64,000 nt of DNA from Crocosphaera sp. (GTDB lineage: Bacteria; Cyanobacteriota; Cyanobacteriia; Cyanobacteriales; Microcystaceae): assembly GCA_030065205.1 (NCBI GenBank), contig JASJDN010000002.1, positions 1 through 64,000 of the forward strand, in the 5' to 3' direction. Shown piece by piece: positions 8,430 through 17,942 of this stretch (position 1 is its first letter; each line of letters starts with the position of its first letter). Made by a program: the position numbers and the translations under genes. The notes below the pieces were generated by a model. The model made no database searches. It was not told the origin of the DNA and was given only the letters and a program-made list of their open reading frames with translations.

Positions 8430-10190
8430 TTATTCAACTGCATCAACAATAGATAGTTTATTCATATTATTTTGTAACCAAAGGGCATCTCTTTTTCGGT
8501 CTGTTTGTAATTCTAAAACACGAATTCCTGTTGATGGTAACGGATTTAATAATCGTTTTAGTTGTGTCCAACTCTTGATTAAAATATGTTCAATATTATA
8601 AGTTGAACATATTTGAGAGAAATTAATATTTTGGGGAGTTGCAAAATAGTATTCAAAGAAAGATTCTTCTTTGGAAATCGGCAACATTTCAAAAATCCCT
8701 CCCCCATTATTATTAATTAATATAATGGTTAAATGACCTTGGAAATGCTGGCGAATCAACCAGCCATTGGTATCATGTAAAAGGGCTAAGTCTCCCGTTA
8801 CTAAAACACTACTTCGTGCTTTATAAGCCATTCCTAAAGCTGTTGATAAGGTTCCTTCAATTCCATTGGCACCTCGATTGAAATAAGGAATAAATTGACT
8901 CTTATTCGGCATCCAAAAAAATTCTGCGTAACGGACTGGCATACTATTAGCAATAAAAATGGGGGTTTTTGGTGGTAAAGTCTTAGACAATGTAAAATGA
9001 ACTTTTGCTTCTAATAATTCCTTAGTTTTATTAAAATCATGTTTTATTCTTTGATTAATCACCCTATTGATTTTTTTCCATTCTTTTAAATAAAATAACT
9101 TCTTCTTTTTGGGTAAACACGTTTCATCAAATTCCATATCCAGATCGTGAATATCTGCTCTAATATAATGAGTATTGCTATGAAGAGGATCAAGACTGTC
9201 AGGACGATGATCAATAATAAAGTGTTCAACTTGACTATTGTCTAACCATGCTCTTAATTGTTTACTGGTAGGAAATTCTCCAATTTGAATAACGAGATCA
9301 GGAACCAACTCATTAGCCAACTTACTATTACGCAGAATAATATCATAAGTATTAATTAAATTAGGAAAACCTTGAGCATAATTCCTAAAAGGAGATAACG
9401 CTTCTGCTAAAACTGGATAGTCTAATATTGTGGATAATGAGAAAATTTGATTACAGTAAAGATAGGGATTATAAGAATTAAAAACACCAGCAATAATAAT
9501 GCCTTTTGGTTTCGATAACCATTGGTTTAAATAATCATATAAATAATAACGACTTAAGCATTTTTTGTTTCCTGAATAAATATTGCTAAAAAAATGATCA
9601 AAATTGATTTCAGAGAATAAAGTTTCAATGTTAGAGTCAAAAATAGGGTACAACGGTTCACGAAAAGGACAGTTTAAATGCACAACTCCCTGATAAGGAA
9701 TTAAAGCATGATCCCATCCAGAAATGATGATTTGTCTAAGATAAGACAACATTCCCATCTCAACAGAAGGTAAAGATAATTCTGTGTACCAATTACAATA
9801 ATTTCCGTATAATTTAACTTGATCAATGGTTTGTCCTGCATGACAGTTTCTTAATTCTGGAGGACGATCAGCCGTAAAAATTAATAAGGGAACTTGGCTT
9901 TCTCTCGCTTCAATCACTGCCGGATAAAAATTCGCTCCGGCTGTTCCTGATGTACAAATTAAAGCCACAGGAAAATGGGTTCGTTTGGCGATTCCCAAGG
10001 CAAAAAAAGCAGCCGATCGCTCATCTAAAATGGGTATGGTTTCAATATTAGGATGACTGGCAAAGGCAATGGTTAAAGGGGTTGAACGAGATCCGGGACA
10101 GATAACAGCAGTGGTTAACCCTAAACGAGATAATGTCTCGACAATAATAGACGACCAAAGTGTATTAATATTACGAAAATCAAGCTGCAT
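8430..10190 (-). CDS. menD: SEPHCHC synthase MenD
   Basis: A 586-residue thiamine-diphosphate enzyme that joins isochorismate and 2-oxoglutarate to give SEPHCHC, a step of phylloquinone (vitamin K1) synthesis needed for photosystem I. The N-terminal Pyr domain is marked by CPGSRSTPLTIAF and LICTSGTAGANFYPAVIEA. The PP-binding domain is marked by VTGDLALLHDTNGWL followed by the cofactor-binding LINNNGGGIFEMLP. Length is normal for the family. Other men genes are not in this window. Confidence 0.96.
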   Translation of the reverse strand: MQLDFRNINTLWSSIIVETLSRLGLTTAVICPGSRSTPLTIAFASHPNIETIPILDERSAAFFALGIAKRTHFPVALICTSGTAGANFYPAVIEARESQVPLLIFTADRPPELRNCHAGQTIDQVKLYGNYCNWYTELSLPSVEMGMLSYLRQIIISGWDHALIPYQGVVHLNCPFREPLYPIFDSNIETLFSEINFDHFFSNIYSGNKKCLSRYYLYDYLNQWLSKPKGIIIAGVFNSYNPYLYCNQIFSLSTILDYPVLAEALSPFRNYAQGFPNLINTYDIILRNSKLANELVPDLVIQIGEFPTSKQLRAWLDNSQVEHFIIDHRPDSLDPLHSNTHYIRADIHDLDMEFDETCLPKKKKLFYLKEWKKINRVINQRIKHDFNKTKELLEAKVHFTLSKTLPPKTPIFIANSMPVRYAEFFWMPNKSQFIPYFNRGANGIEGTLSTALGMAYKARSSVLVTGDLALLHDTNGWLIRQHFQGHLTIILINNNGGGIFEMLPISKEESFFEYYFATPQNINFSQICSTYNIEHILIKSWTQLKRLLNPLPSTGIRVLELQTDRKRDALWLQNNMNKLSIVDAVE

Positions 10191-10215
10191 TCTTTATCAA
10201 TTGACTAATAATTTT

Positions 10216-10857
10216 CTATCTATTATCCATTATCCTTTGCTTCAGTTGTTGTAGCATCGGACGAGTTCCTTTTTCGATGGCTTGTTGTACCAGTTGAGGA
10301 ATAAGTTGCGTAACGGGAAAATTAGGAAAGGTGGGACTATATTCTACAACACAATAGTTATTGTTTTCCAAAATATAGACTGTCAATTGATGATTCTGAT
10401 AGATCCAAACTTCAGGGACTTTTATGGCTATATAAGCGTTGATAGTGGTTTGAGACGTTACATCACATTCAATGGCTAAGTCTGGCGGTGGATACTGTTC
10501 TAAGGTTAGATGAGTACACCCTTGAACCACCGAAGCATTCTCAATATAAAAGCAGGTATCTGGTTCAACTCCTGCTACGTTTGGACGCTTTAAGGTTGTT
10601 GAACCAAAGTCTTCCCAGTTCCTTCCTTGAGCCTCTAAAATAGTAGTGATAATATAAGCAATAATACGATGAGGACGTTCATGAATAGCTAAAGGGGACA
10701 TGATTTCTAAACTGCCTTGATAATAGGTCAAGCGTGTATTTCGTTTCTCTCCCAAGTCTTTTAATAAGGTTTCAAAATCGTCCCAACTCAAGTTAGAAAT
10801 TGTGATGGTACTACCTGGTGTTAATTGTATATCAGGAATAGCAATAGTAATGGTCAT
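10216..10857 (-). CDS. Uma2 family (DUF820) nuclease-fold protein
   Basis: A 213-residue member of the Uma2/DUF820 family, which has a restriction-endonuclease-like fold and is greatly expanded in cyanobacteria. Visible motifs are YQGSLEIMSPLAIHE, the acidic segment VEPDTCFYI, PPDLAIECDVTS and VPEVWIY. The D-x(n)-E-x-D arrangement is consistent with a PD-(D/E)XK active site. It is the last of three Uma2 genes on the same strand, 58 bases after its neighbour. Biological role of the family is not established; a link to mobile DNA is often suspected. Confidence 0.85.
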   Translation of the reverse strand: MTITIAIPDIQLTPGSTITISNLSWDDFETLLKDLGEKRNTRLTYYQGSLEIMSPLAIHERPHRIIAYIITTILEAQGRNWEDFGSTTLKRPNVAGVEPDTCFYIENASVVQGCTHLTLEQYPPPDLAIECDVTSQTTINAYIAIKVPEVWIYQNHQLTVYILENNNYCVVEYSPTFPNFPVTQLIPQLVQQAIEKGTRPMLQQLKQRIMDNR

Positions 10858-10915
10858 CTTGAATTTAGATAAAATAATGTTTTCAAATCTATCAGTGTAA
10901 AAACGGTTATATTAG

Positions 10916-11467
10916 TTATGGATTAATTAAATATTTCACTGGAATGTTAACATCACTAAAAACACAAGGGGAAACCGTACCACTTGTATACGTTTTTATA
11001 CTGTTATACTCTTTCTTTTCTAGAGAACTAAACACAATTAATTCTAGTTGATTAAGGTTAATCACCCAATATTCCTTAATTCCCGCTTCAGCATACATCA
11101 ATTTTTTCTTGTTTAAATCTTGACTAATGGTTGTGTTAGAAATCTCAATTAACCAAAAAATATCCTCAGCAGACGGATGACGATGACGATAAATTGTCCC
11201 TAATGGTTTGACAATGGCAATATCAGGAACTGGTTCAGAATTGTTATTTAAAGTGATAGGATGAGCTTCTCTAATTTTAGCCCGATCGCCTAATAATCCT
11301 CGTAAGTAATCCCCAATTTCACTGTTATAGTAAGCATGGGGTTCTCTTTCTGGAGGCATAATCACAATATCTCCCTGCAAAAGTTCTAGAGATTCATCCC
11401 CAAATATCCCTGCTTCAATTCCTCGATGATAACGTTCGATTGTCCATTTGTAGGGTATTACCGTCAT
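10916..11467 (-). CDS. Uma2 family (DUF820) nuclease-fold protein
   Basis: A 183-residue Uma2 protein with LLQGDIVIMPPEREPHAYY, VPDIAIVKP, DIFWLIEISNTT and IKEYWVINL. These correspond to the family's conserved E, D, E-x-S and EYW positions. It overlaps the upstream Uma2 gene by four bases (ATGA), implying translational coupling. It belongs to a different subgroup from the protein at 10216-10857, so the trio is not a recent duplication. Confidence 0.87.
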   Translation of the reverse strand: MTVIPYKWTIERYHRGIEAGIFGDESLELLQGDIVIMPPEREPHAYYNSEIGDYLRGLLGDRAKIREAHPITLNNNSEPVPDIAIVKPLGTIYRHRHPSAEDIFWLIEISNTTISQDLNKKKLMYAEAGIKEYWVINLNQLELIVFSSLEKKEYNSIKTYTSGTVSPCVFSDVNIPVKYLINP

Positions 11468-12078
11468 GACAGTTTCTTGGCCGCAAAAATCTCTTCTGCA
11501 CTTAATTCTAACTCAGGAAAGGTCAACGATTCTATTTTGTCTCTTCCTCTAAAAAGTTGTTTTTTGTAGCGATCGCCGTCTAACAGACAACAGGTTAGGG
11601 TAGGTTGTTTTGGAGTGCCAATATAGTCCCTTCCTCCTACTCCTAAATAATCTACAATCCAATATTCTCCAACTCCTAAGAGGGCATAATCTTCTGTCTT
11701 ACGTGCATAGTCATTTTGCCAGTTACTACTGACAATTTCCACAATCAATTTTATCGATTCTCCCCGACAAATTACTGGTTCTTGTTGCCATAAAGGTTCT
11801 TGAGATAGTTCATTTTTGTCTAACACAATAATATCTGGCCTAAACGCTGTTTCTGTGCCTAATAATTTCACTAAACAACGATAAGGAATGAGATAAGCTA
11901 ATGTTTCTTTTTCTATCTCCACATTGAGTTTCCGTCCTAAAAAGGCAGCAATTTGTTCATGTATTCCTGTGGGTTCCAAGTCAATTAATTCTCCATCAAT
12001 TAGCTCATAGTTATAGTTGTCCCCAAAGCGATTAATAAATTCATTAATGGTTAATGTTTTGGTGGGAAGTTGTACCAT
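11464..12078 (-). CDS. Uma2 family (DUF820) nuclease-fold protein
   Basis: A 204-residue Uma2 protein, first gene of the trio. Motifs include NYELIDGELIDLEPTG near residues 20-35, FRPDIIVLD, IKLIVEIVSSNW and GVGEYWIVDYLG. The N-terminal half covers the substrate-binding part of the fold and the VEIVS strand the probable metal site. Start is the first Met (MVQLPTKTLT). It is divergent from the large replication protein, with 530 non-coding bases between. Confidence 0.87.
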   Translation of the reverse strand: MVQLPTKTLTINEFINRFGDNYNYELIDGELIDLEPTGIHEQIAAFLGRKLNVEIEKETLAYLIPYRCLVKLLGTETAFRPDIIVLDKNELSQEPLWQQEPVICRGESIKLIVEIVSSNWQNDYARKTEDYALLGVGEYWIVDYLGVGGRDYIGTPKQPTLTCCLLDGDRYKKQLFRGRDKIESLTFPELELSAEEIFAAKKLS

Positions 12079-12611
12079 AATTCAATTTTGACTGCTACAC
12101 ATTTTTAAGATTTTGTCAAGTCATAAGTATTTGTGCTTGGCTTTTTTCAGTACAAATGCTCAAAATAATCAGAAAAAATAGTAATTTCTTAGCTCATGAC
12201 GAGAGTTAAATAACGAAATAAGGAGGGTTACAGGTGCTATTTTTAAAAGTAGACAAACTGGCTCCAGATTTTTAATCTCAACCATCATACCATAAAGGCT
12301 TGAACTCGTTGCTTATTGCAAATAATTATCATATTTTGTCAAGAGCAGTAAAATCGCAATCTTTTGTATTTTAAAACTCAATCAAGTAAAATATAATAAA
12401 AACTTATGTAAATAGGTAAATTATCATCATTTCAGCAAAATAGTTCACTTGTCTCTTCCATATTTAGTGTCTTGCACTTAAGATTGTAAATCCAAACGCT
12501 ACATATAGAGCATGGTAAGTTAAGCGGTTAGTTATCTTTAACCCTTTGTGGAGTAATCGCTTGCCTTGCGTTATGAAGTTTGTGGGAATTCAATTGTCGG
12601 GAGAAGAGAAG
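12079..12611. other. AT-rich intergenic region upstream of the CyRepA1-like gene
   Basis: A 530-base gap. The decamer TTTTGTCAAG occurs twice (12111 and 12334), but I see no regular iteron array, clear origin or att-like repeat. It should hold divergent promoters for the Uma2 trio and the replication protein. Confidence 0.4.
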
Positions 12612-15600
12612 ATGAACCATCAACAAGAATGGTTAAATAGTTGTGTTGACGAGCAGCTAATAGAACTGAATGTGACAGCATTAGAGGGGGTTTATCCTTC
12701 AGAGCATTTACTGTATTCCGACGAGCTTCCCCGACGAAACGATGGCAGACTCACTAACAATATCCTAAAGCGTTATGAACACACAGAACAAGGGGGTTGG
12801 TGGTGTTCCGGGGTTGATGTGATGACGGGAGATAGGGACTTGTGGGGATGTTTTAAACCCCAACAACCACGATTGAGTTATGGTCAGGGCAAACTCATTA
12901 AATATGAACACCCACCCCAAACGGCTACAGGTATCTTTGCTTTAAGAGTGCCGTTGCATCTTTGGCTAACCATAGCGCAACAGTATCAGATTCATTTTAT
13001 CCCAGAAATGATTGAGCCAACACAACCGGATGGTGGTTTTTGGCAATGGGTGATAGATAATCCATCCATTCCCCTATGTATTACAGAAGGAGCCAAAAAA
13101 GCAGGAGCCTTATTGAGTGCTGGATATGTAGCGATCGCGCTTCCTGGGATTAATAATGGCTATCGTACCCCAAAAGATGAACAGGGAAATCGAATCGGGA
13201 AATCTCATTTAATTCCCCAGTTAAAGAAATTAACCTCTGAGGGACGAGAAATTTATATTGCCTTTGATCAAGATAAGCAACCCAATACGATTAAAGCGGT
13301 TAACCATGCCATTAGAAAATTAGGTTACTTATTAACGCAAAGAGGATGCCAAGTTAAAGTCATTCAGTGGACTCCCGAACAAGGAAAAGGAGTTGATGAT
13401 TTATTAGTTAACGAAGGCCAAAAAGCGTTTGATGACTGTTATCAAAAAGCTTTACCCCTAGAGATATGGAAAGCGAGAGAATTTAGCCAATTAACCTACG
13501 AAGCTAACATTGAAGTCAATTGTCCTTATCTTCCCAATTTAGTGATTCCTGATACGGCTAAAATCATTGGAATTCAGTCAGGTATTGGTACAGGAAAAAC
13601 CGAGGCATTAAGCAAAATTGTCAAAACAGCGATCGCTAACCATCAAAAAGTATTAGTGATTGGCCATCGGATTAAATTAGTCGAACAGTTATGTCAACGA
13701 TTTGGACTCCCTTACATTACCGAGATAAACGCTCATTCTGTTGAGCAATCATTTGGTTATGGATTATGTATTGACTCTCTACATGAAAAATCTCAAGCGA
13801 AATTTAATCCTGAAGATTGGCGAGATGCTTTAGTTATTATTGATGAAGTAGAACAAGTGATATGGCATGGTTTAAACTCTGAAACCTGTACCAATAATCG
13901 TGTCACTATTTTGAGATGTTTAAAGAGACTTCTACAAATTGTTTTAGATACTAAGGGTAAAATTTTTGTTGCTGATGCTCACTTAACTGATGTTTCTTTA
14001 GATTATTTAATAGCTTTATCAGGAATCGATTTACAACCCTTTATCCTTCAAAACCACTGGAAATCATCAACTCAGCAAACATGGTCAGGTTATAACTATC
14101 CAGAAACAACCCCGAAACAATTTCTTCAAGATTTAGTAGAGCATATTCGGGAAGGAGGCAAACCATTTGTTTGTTTATCTGCCCAAAAAATTACCAGTAA
14201 ATGGGGGACGCAAACCTTAGAATCTTATCTCAAGAAACAATTTCCCACCGCTAAAATTTTACGAATTGATTCCCAATCCTTAACTGAACCTAATCATCCT
14301 GCTTATCAATGTATTACTCAACTGAATAAAATATTAATTAACTATGATATTGTATTAAGTAGTCCTGCTATTGAAACAGGGATTAGTATTGATATCAAAG
14401 GTCACTTTACTTCTGTATGGTGTCTGGCTCAAGGGGTACAAACCCCTACATCTGTTATTCAATCTTTAGGAAGAATAAGAGATACTGTACCTCGGTATTT
14501 TTGGTTAGCTTCCTATGGGTTTAATAAAGTAGGAAATGGTTCCACCTCTATTCCCAACTTATTGACATCAGGTCATCGTTTAACTCACTTAAATATTCGA
14601 TTATTACAACAATCTGATTTAGAATCATTAGATGATCTAGATACTGGGTTTCAAGCAGAATCTTTATTGTGTTGGGGAAAAATAGCAGTACGAATTAATG
14701 CACAAATGATTCACTATCGAGACACAATTATAAGAATCATTCAAGAAACAAACCATCGGATAACTTTAGCCACCAAAAAGAAAAAAAATAGCAAAAAACA
14801 GATAAATAAAAATAAAAAATCCTTATCTCAAGTTAATACTCAACTCATAGAAACTATCGAAAAAGTAAGACAAAGTAATTATCAATTAGATTGTGAAAAA
14901 ATTGCTCAATCTCCCGACTTGAATCATGAAGAATATCAAACAATTAAAAAATCTTTAGTAAAGACAATTAAAGAACGGAGAAAACTGAAAAAATATGATT
15001 TACAACGTCGTTATTGTATTCCAGTTACCCCTCAATTAGTTGCTTTAGATAATGAAGGTTGGTATCAAAAAATTAGAACCCATTATTTCTTAACCGTAGG
15101 TCGTCATTATTTAGCCGATAGAGACGCAATTATTGCCAAAAAAATGATTGAACAAGGACAAGGCAGTATCTTTTTACCTGACTTTAATAGTAGTCAATTT
15201 GGGGCTATTATTGGGACAATGGAAGTGCTAGGAATACCTGTTTTATTAAAAAATATTAATCGAAAATTAATTAACATTGATGCTGATCTTATCAAAATGG
15301 CAAGTTTGGCAATCCATAATAGACAAGATATTAAAACAATTATGGGAATTGGTATTGCTAAAAATGCGAGTCCGATTACCATTATTAGACGATTACTAGA
15401 TAAAATCGGATATAATTTGACCTGTTGTGGAACCAAAACAATAGATAAAAAAAGAGTTCGACTTTATCAAATCGTTACTCCCAACGATGACCGAGAAAAC
15501 GTCTTTCAACAATGGCTATTAAAAGATCAAAACTCCCCAGGAACCTCCGAACCTTGGTTTGAATCTTATCGCGTACCAAAATCTCAAAATGAACAGAGAC

Positions 15601-15653
15601 AACAAAATAATAATCATATTCAGTTGAGCTTAGATTTTTCAGTCAGCGATTGA
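12612..15653 (+). CDS. Plasmid replication protein, CyRepA1-like (DUF3854 plus helicase)
   Basis: A large protein (1013 residues from the ATG at 12612, which follows GGGAGAAGAGAAG; an upstream Met at 12546 is less likely). The N-terminal third has a TOPRIM/DUF3854-type region: PLCITEGAKKAGALLSAG, ALPGINNGY and YIAFDQDKQ. It is followed by a helicase domain with Walker A GIGTGKTEAL, Walker B LVIIDEVEQV and late helicase motifs around SSPAIETGISID and QSLGRIRD. This architecture matches the CyRepA1 replication initiators of small cyanobacterial plasmids. Here it sits among chromosomal genes without any visible partition or mobilisation genes. It may be an integrated plasmid or mobile element relic. 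The frame is intact. Confidence 0.85.
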   Translation: MNHQQEWLNSCVDEQLIELNVTALEGVYPSEHLLYSDELPRRNDGRLTNNILKRYEHTEQGGWWCSGVDVMTGDRDLWGCFKPQQPRLSYGQGKLIKYEHPPQTATGIFALRVPLHLWLTIAQQYQIHFIPEMIEPTQPDGGFWQWVIDNPSIPLCITEGAKKAGALLSAGYVAIALPGINNGYRTPKDEQGNRIGKSHLIPQLKKLTSEGREIYIAFDQDKQPNTIKAVNHAIRKLGYLLTQRGCQVKVIQWTPEQGKGVDDLLVNEGQKAFDDCYQKALPLEIWKAREFSQLTYEANIEVNCPYLPNLVIPDTAKIIGIQSGIGTGKTEALSKIVKTAIANHQKVLVIGHRIKLVEQLCQRFGLPYITEINAHSVEQSFGYGLCIDSLHEKSQAKFNPEDWRDALVIIDEVEQVIWHGLNSETCTNNRVTILRCLKRLLQIVLDTKGKIFVADAHLTDVSLDYLIALSGIDLQPFILQNHWKSSTQQTWSGYNYPETTPKQFLQDLVEHIREGGKPFVCLSAQKITSKWGTQTLESYLKKQFPTAKILRIDSQSLTEPNHPAYQCITQLNKILINYDIVLSSPAIETGISIDIKGHFTSVWCLAQGVQTPTSVIQSLGRIRDTVPRYFWLASYGFNKVGNGSTSIPNLLTSGHRLTHLNIRLLQQSDLESLDDLDTGFQAESLLCWGKIAVRINAQMIHYRDTIIRIIQETNHRITLATKKKKNSKKQINKNKKSLSQVNTQLIETIEKVRQSNYQLDCEKIAQSPDLNHEEYQTIKKSLVKTIKERRKLKKYDLQRRYCIPVTPQLVALDNEGWYQKIRTHYFLTVGRHYLADRDAIIAKKMIEQGQGSIFLPDFNSSQFGAIIGTMEVLGIPVLLKNINRKLINIDADLIKMASLAIHNRQDIKTIMGIGIAKNASPITIIRRLLDKIGYNLTCCGTKTIDKKRVRLYQIVTPNDDRENVFQQWLLKDQNSPGTSEPWFESYRVPKSQNEQRQQNNNHIQLSLDFSVSD

Positions 15654-15841
15654 TTTGAGATTCTCACCTAAAAGTCCGTGATTCCTAAACCTCGTCCTGA
15701 ACGAAGTGAGTGAATGATCCCTTGCTGTTAGAGAAATGTTAACTTTCTTTCGATTCAAGGAAATTAGGTTACGATCATGAAATTTTTTGCGACATTTAGG
15801 GAATATTAATGTTACACACTAAGCCAAACCAAAGCTAAATT

Positions 15842-17029
15842 ATGTCAGAGGTTGAAAAAACCATAAAAAAGACAAACGTAGGGTTAAAAGAGTTGTTGAT
15901 TCAGTTACAAGAACTCACCAACCTTACATTTAGTGGGAGCTTGCAGATCACGATAGGCAATCATCCAAACTGGAGCTTATGGTTACGTCTAGGGCGTTTA
16001 AGTTGGTCAGATGGTGGAACGAACTCAAAAGAACGATGGCAACGACATTTAGGGTTATTTGTCCATGACTTGACAGATTCTAAGTTAAAGGAAATAGGTT
16101 CAACAGACAATATAAATGATCGATGTAGTATTCTAGTTCAACTGCTCAATCAGGGTTTACTTGAACGACAACAGTTAACTGAATTGACGTTAAGTATTAC
16201 CCACGAAGTTCTCTTTGATTTGATCCAATCTAGTCACATAAACGGCAATTGCTTGTCCTACGAAATTATTCCCGATGATTTGAGTAACAAGCATACCTGG
16301 ATCTTACCCATGATTGAGGTCATACCCACCCTTAAACAAAGCCTAAAAACTTGGCAACAATGGCAAAATCAGGGTTTAGTCGGTTGTTCTCCCAACCTCT
16401 TTCCTGTGATCAAGCAGCGAGAACTCATTTCCAAGGAAAATTTGTCTGACACTCAGTTGTCACTCATTTCCCTTATTGACGGTACGGAGAATGTGCGAAG
16501 TTTAGCCCTAAAAACAGGTTTAGATATGGTTAGCGTCATGCTGTTTCTGCTTCCCTTAGCAAAGCTAAAAGCCATCGCCTTTTCTAAAGTTTCCAGTCAT
16601 CACAAAATTGGTGTTTGCCATTTAGGGGCTGATAATAAACCGAAAACCTTAATTGCTTGTGTAGATGATAGTCCTGGCGTTTGTCGCGCTTTAGAGAAAA
16701 TAATCAGCACACAAGGTTTTGGTTTTGTGGGCATTCAAGAGCCTCTAAAAGCCATTCCCTCCTTTTTAAAAAATAAACCTGATCTGATTTTTTTGGACTT
16801 AGTCATGCCCATAACCAATGGTTATGAACTTTGTACCCAACTACGAAAAACCCCCAGTCTCAAAGATGTCCCCGTGGTCATTTTGACAGGAAAAGATGGT
16901 TTAGTTGATCGCATGAGAGCCAAAATGGTCGGGGCTAATGATTTTTTATCGAAACCCGTTAAAGTTGCCGAATTTATGAAAGTCTTAAACAAACATTTAA
17001 CACAATCTAGCCAAAAGGAATCAACATGA
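15842..17029 (+). CDS. PatA/PilG/PixG-type response regulator
   Basis: A 395-residue regulator and the first gene of the chemotaxis operon. Residues 15-240 form the PATAN/DUF4388-type N-terminal region. Residues 268-392 are a CheY-like receiver with acidic pocket D275/D276, phospho-acceptor D319 (IFLDLVMP) and LSKPVK lysine. PatA-type regulators act at the output of type IV pilus-based motility and phototaxis systems. The stop codon overlaps the start of the next gene by four bases (ATGA). Whether it belongs to the pil or pix lineage cannot be settled here. Confidence 0.93.
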   Translation: MSEVEKTIKKTNVGLKELLIQLQELTNLTFSGSLQITIGNHPNWSLWLRLGRLSWSDGGTNSKERWQRHLGLFVHDLTDSKLKEIGSTDNINDRCSILVQLLNQGLLERQQLTELTLSITHEVLFDLIQSSHINGNCLSYEIIPDDLSNKHTWILPMIEVIPTLKQSLKTWQQWQNQGLVGCSPNLFPVIKQRELISKENLSDTQLSLISLIDGTENVRSLALKTGLDMVSVMLFLLPLAKLKAIAFSKVSSHHKIGVCHLGADNKPKTLIACVDDSPGVCRALEKIISTQGFGFVGIQEPLKAIPSFLKNKPDLIFLDLVMPITNGYELCTQLRKTPSLKDVPVVILTGKDGLVDRMRAKMVGANDFLSKPVKVAEFMKVLNKHLTQSSQKEST

Positions 17030-17388
17030 GTCACATTCTTTTAGTTGAAGATAGTCGAGTCGAAGCCGAAAAGTTGACCCGTTATTTACAAAAACAAGGG
17101 TTATCTGTCTTAGGAGTCACTAGCGGTGAAGAAGCGGAACTCAGACTCAAACAAGAAAAACCCCGTTTAATTGTTTTAGATGTTATTTTACCCGGAGAAA
17201 GTGGCTTTGAACTGTGTCGCAAACTGAAAGCCAATCCCCTAACCCAAAATATTCCCGTGGTGATTTGTTCCACCAAGGACAAAGAGATCGATAAAACTTG
17301 GGCTAGTATGAGTGGGGCTGATGCTTACGTAACAAAACCCGTCAATGAAGAGATATTTCAGCAAACCATCAATCAATTAATCGGTTAA
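17026..17388 (+). CDS. CheY-like response regulator (PilH/PixH type)
   Basis: A 120-residue stand-alone receiver domain. D9 and E8 (LLVEDS) form the metal pocket, D52 in IVLDVILPGESG is the phospho-acceptor, and the conserved lysine is in YVTKPVN. It has no output domain, so it acts by protein-protein contact, usually on pilus motor components. It is translationally coupled to the upstream regulator and followed within 11 bases by the CheW gene. Confidence 0.95.
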   Translation: MSHILLVEDSRVEAEKLTRYLQKQGLSVLGVTSGEEAELRLKQEKPRLIVLDVILPGESGFELCRKLKANPLTQNIPVVICSTKDKEIDKTWASMSGADAYVTKPVNEEIFQQTINQLIG

Positions 17389-17399
17389 GGAGAAATAAG

Positions 17400-17936
17400 G
17401 TGCTACAAGTCGCTGAAACTATTTCGATATTTGATATTAATGGCCAATTAAGTCAACCAAAAGAGGGTGAGAAATTTTTACGGTTTCCTATCAATTCAAC
17501 CACAGATGGTTTACTTCTGTTAGGTGAATTACAAGAGGTGTATCCTTTGAAACTGCCAACTATTTTACCCGTACCTGAGGTAAATCAAGCCCTTTTAGGT
17601 ATTATTAATTGGCGAGGAAAAGCAACCTGGATCGTAGATTTAGGGAGTTTATGGGGGGCTTCTCACTGGTGTGAGGGAGAGACTATTGTTGAGTCTGGAA
17701 TGGCTTTACTGGTTCGGTGGAAAGAGGAAACCATTGGGTTATTGATCGAGGAAATCAATACCGTTGAAATCTTCAACTCCCAGCAAAGTTTACCGATTCC
17801 AGAGGGAATGTTTTCTGAGCAACTATCTTCTTTAGCTCAGGGTTATTTTGTTAACCCGCAAGGGAAAACTTGGGTCGAACTAGATATTGATTCCATTATG
17901 CAAACAATAGATTTATTTTTAATAAATAAGGACTAA
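17400..17936 (+). CDS. CheW-like adaptor protein (PilI/PixI type)
   Basis: A 178-residue CheW domain protein that bridges the chemoreceptor and a CheA kinase. Family features include FPINSTTDGLLLLGELQEVYP and ILPVPEVNQALLGIINWRGKATWIVD (the strand and turn conserved in CheW). The start is GTG at 17400, preceded by AAGGAG at a good distance; there is no in-frame ATG nearby. It lies six bases before the receptor gene. Confidence 0.92.
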   Translation: MLQVAETISIFDINGQLSQPKEGEKFLRFPINSTTDGLLLLGELQEVYPLKLPTILPVPEVNQALLGIINWRGKATWIVDLGSLWGASHWCEGETIVESGMALLVRWKEETIGLLIEEINTVEIFNSQQSLPIPEGMFSEQLSSLAQGYFVNPQGKTWVELDIDSIMQTIDLFLINKD

Positions 17937-17942
17937 AAAAAC

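Noticed and set aside
12079-12611. Iteron-type plasmid origin
   Set aside because: Only one decamer repeated twice, 223 bases apart; no regular array.
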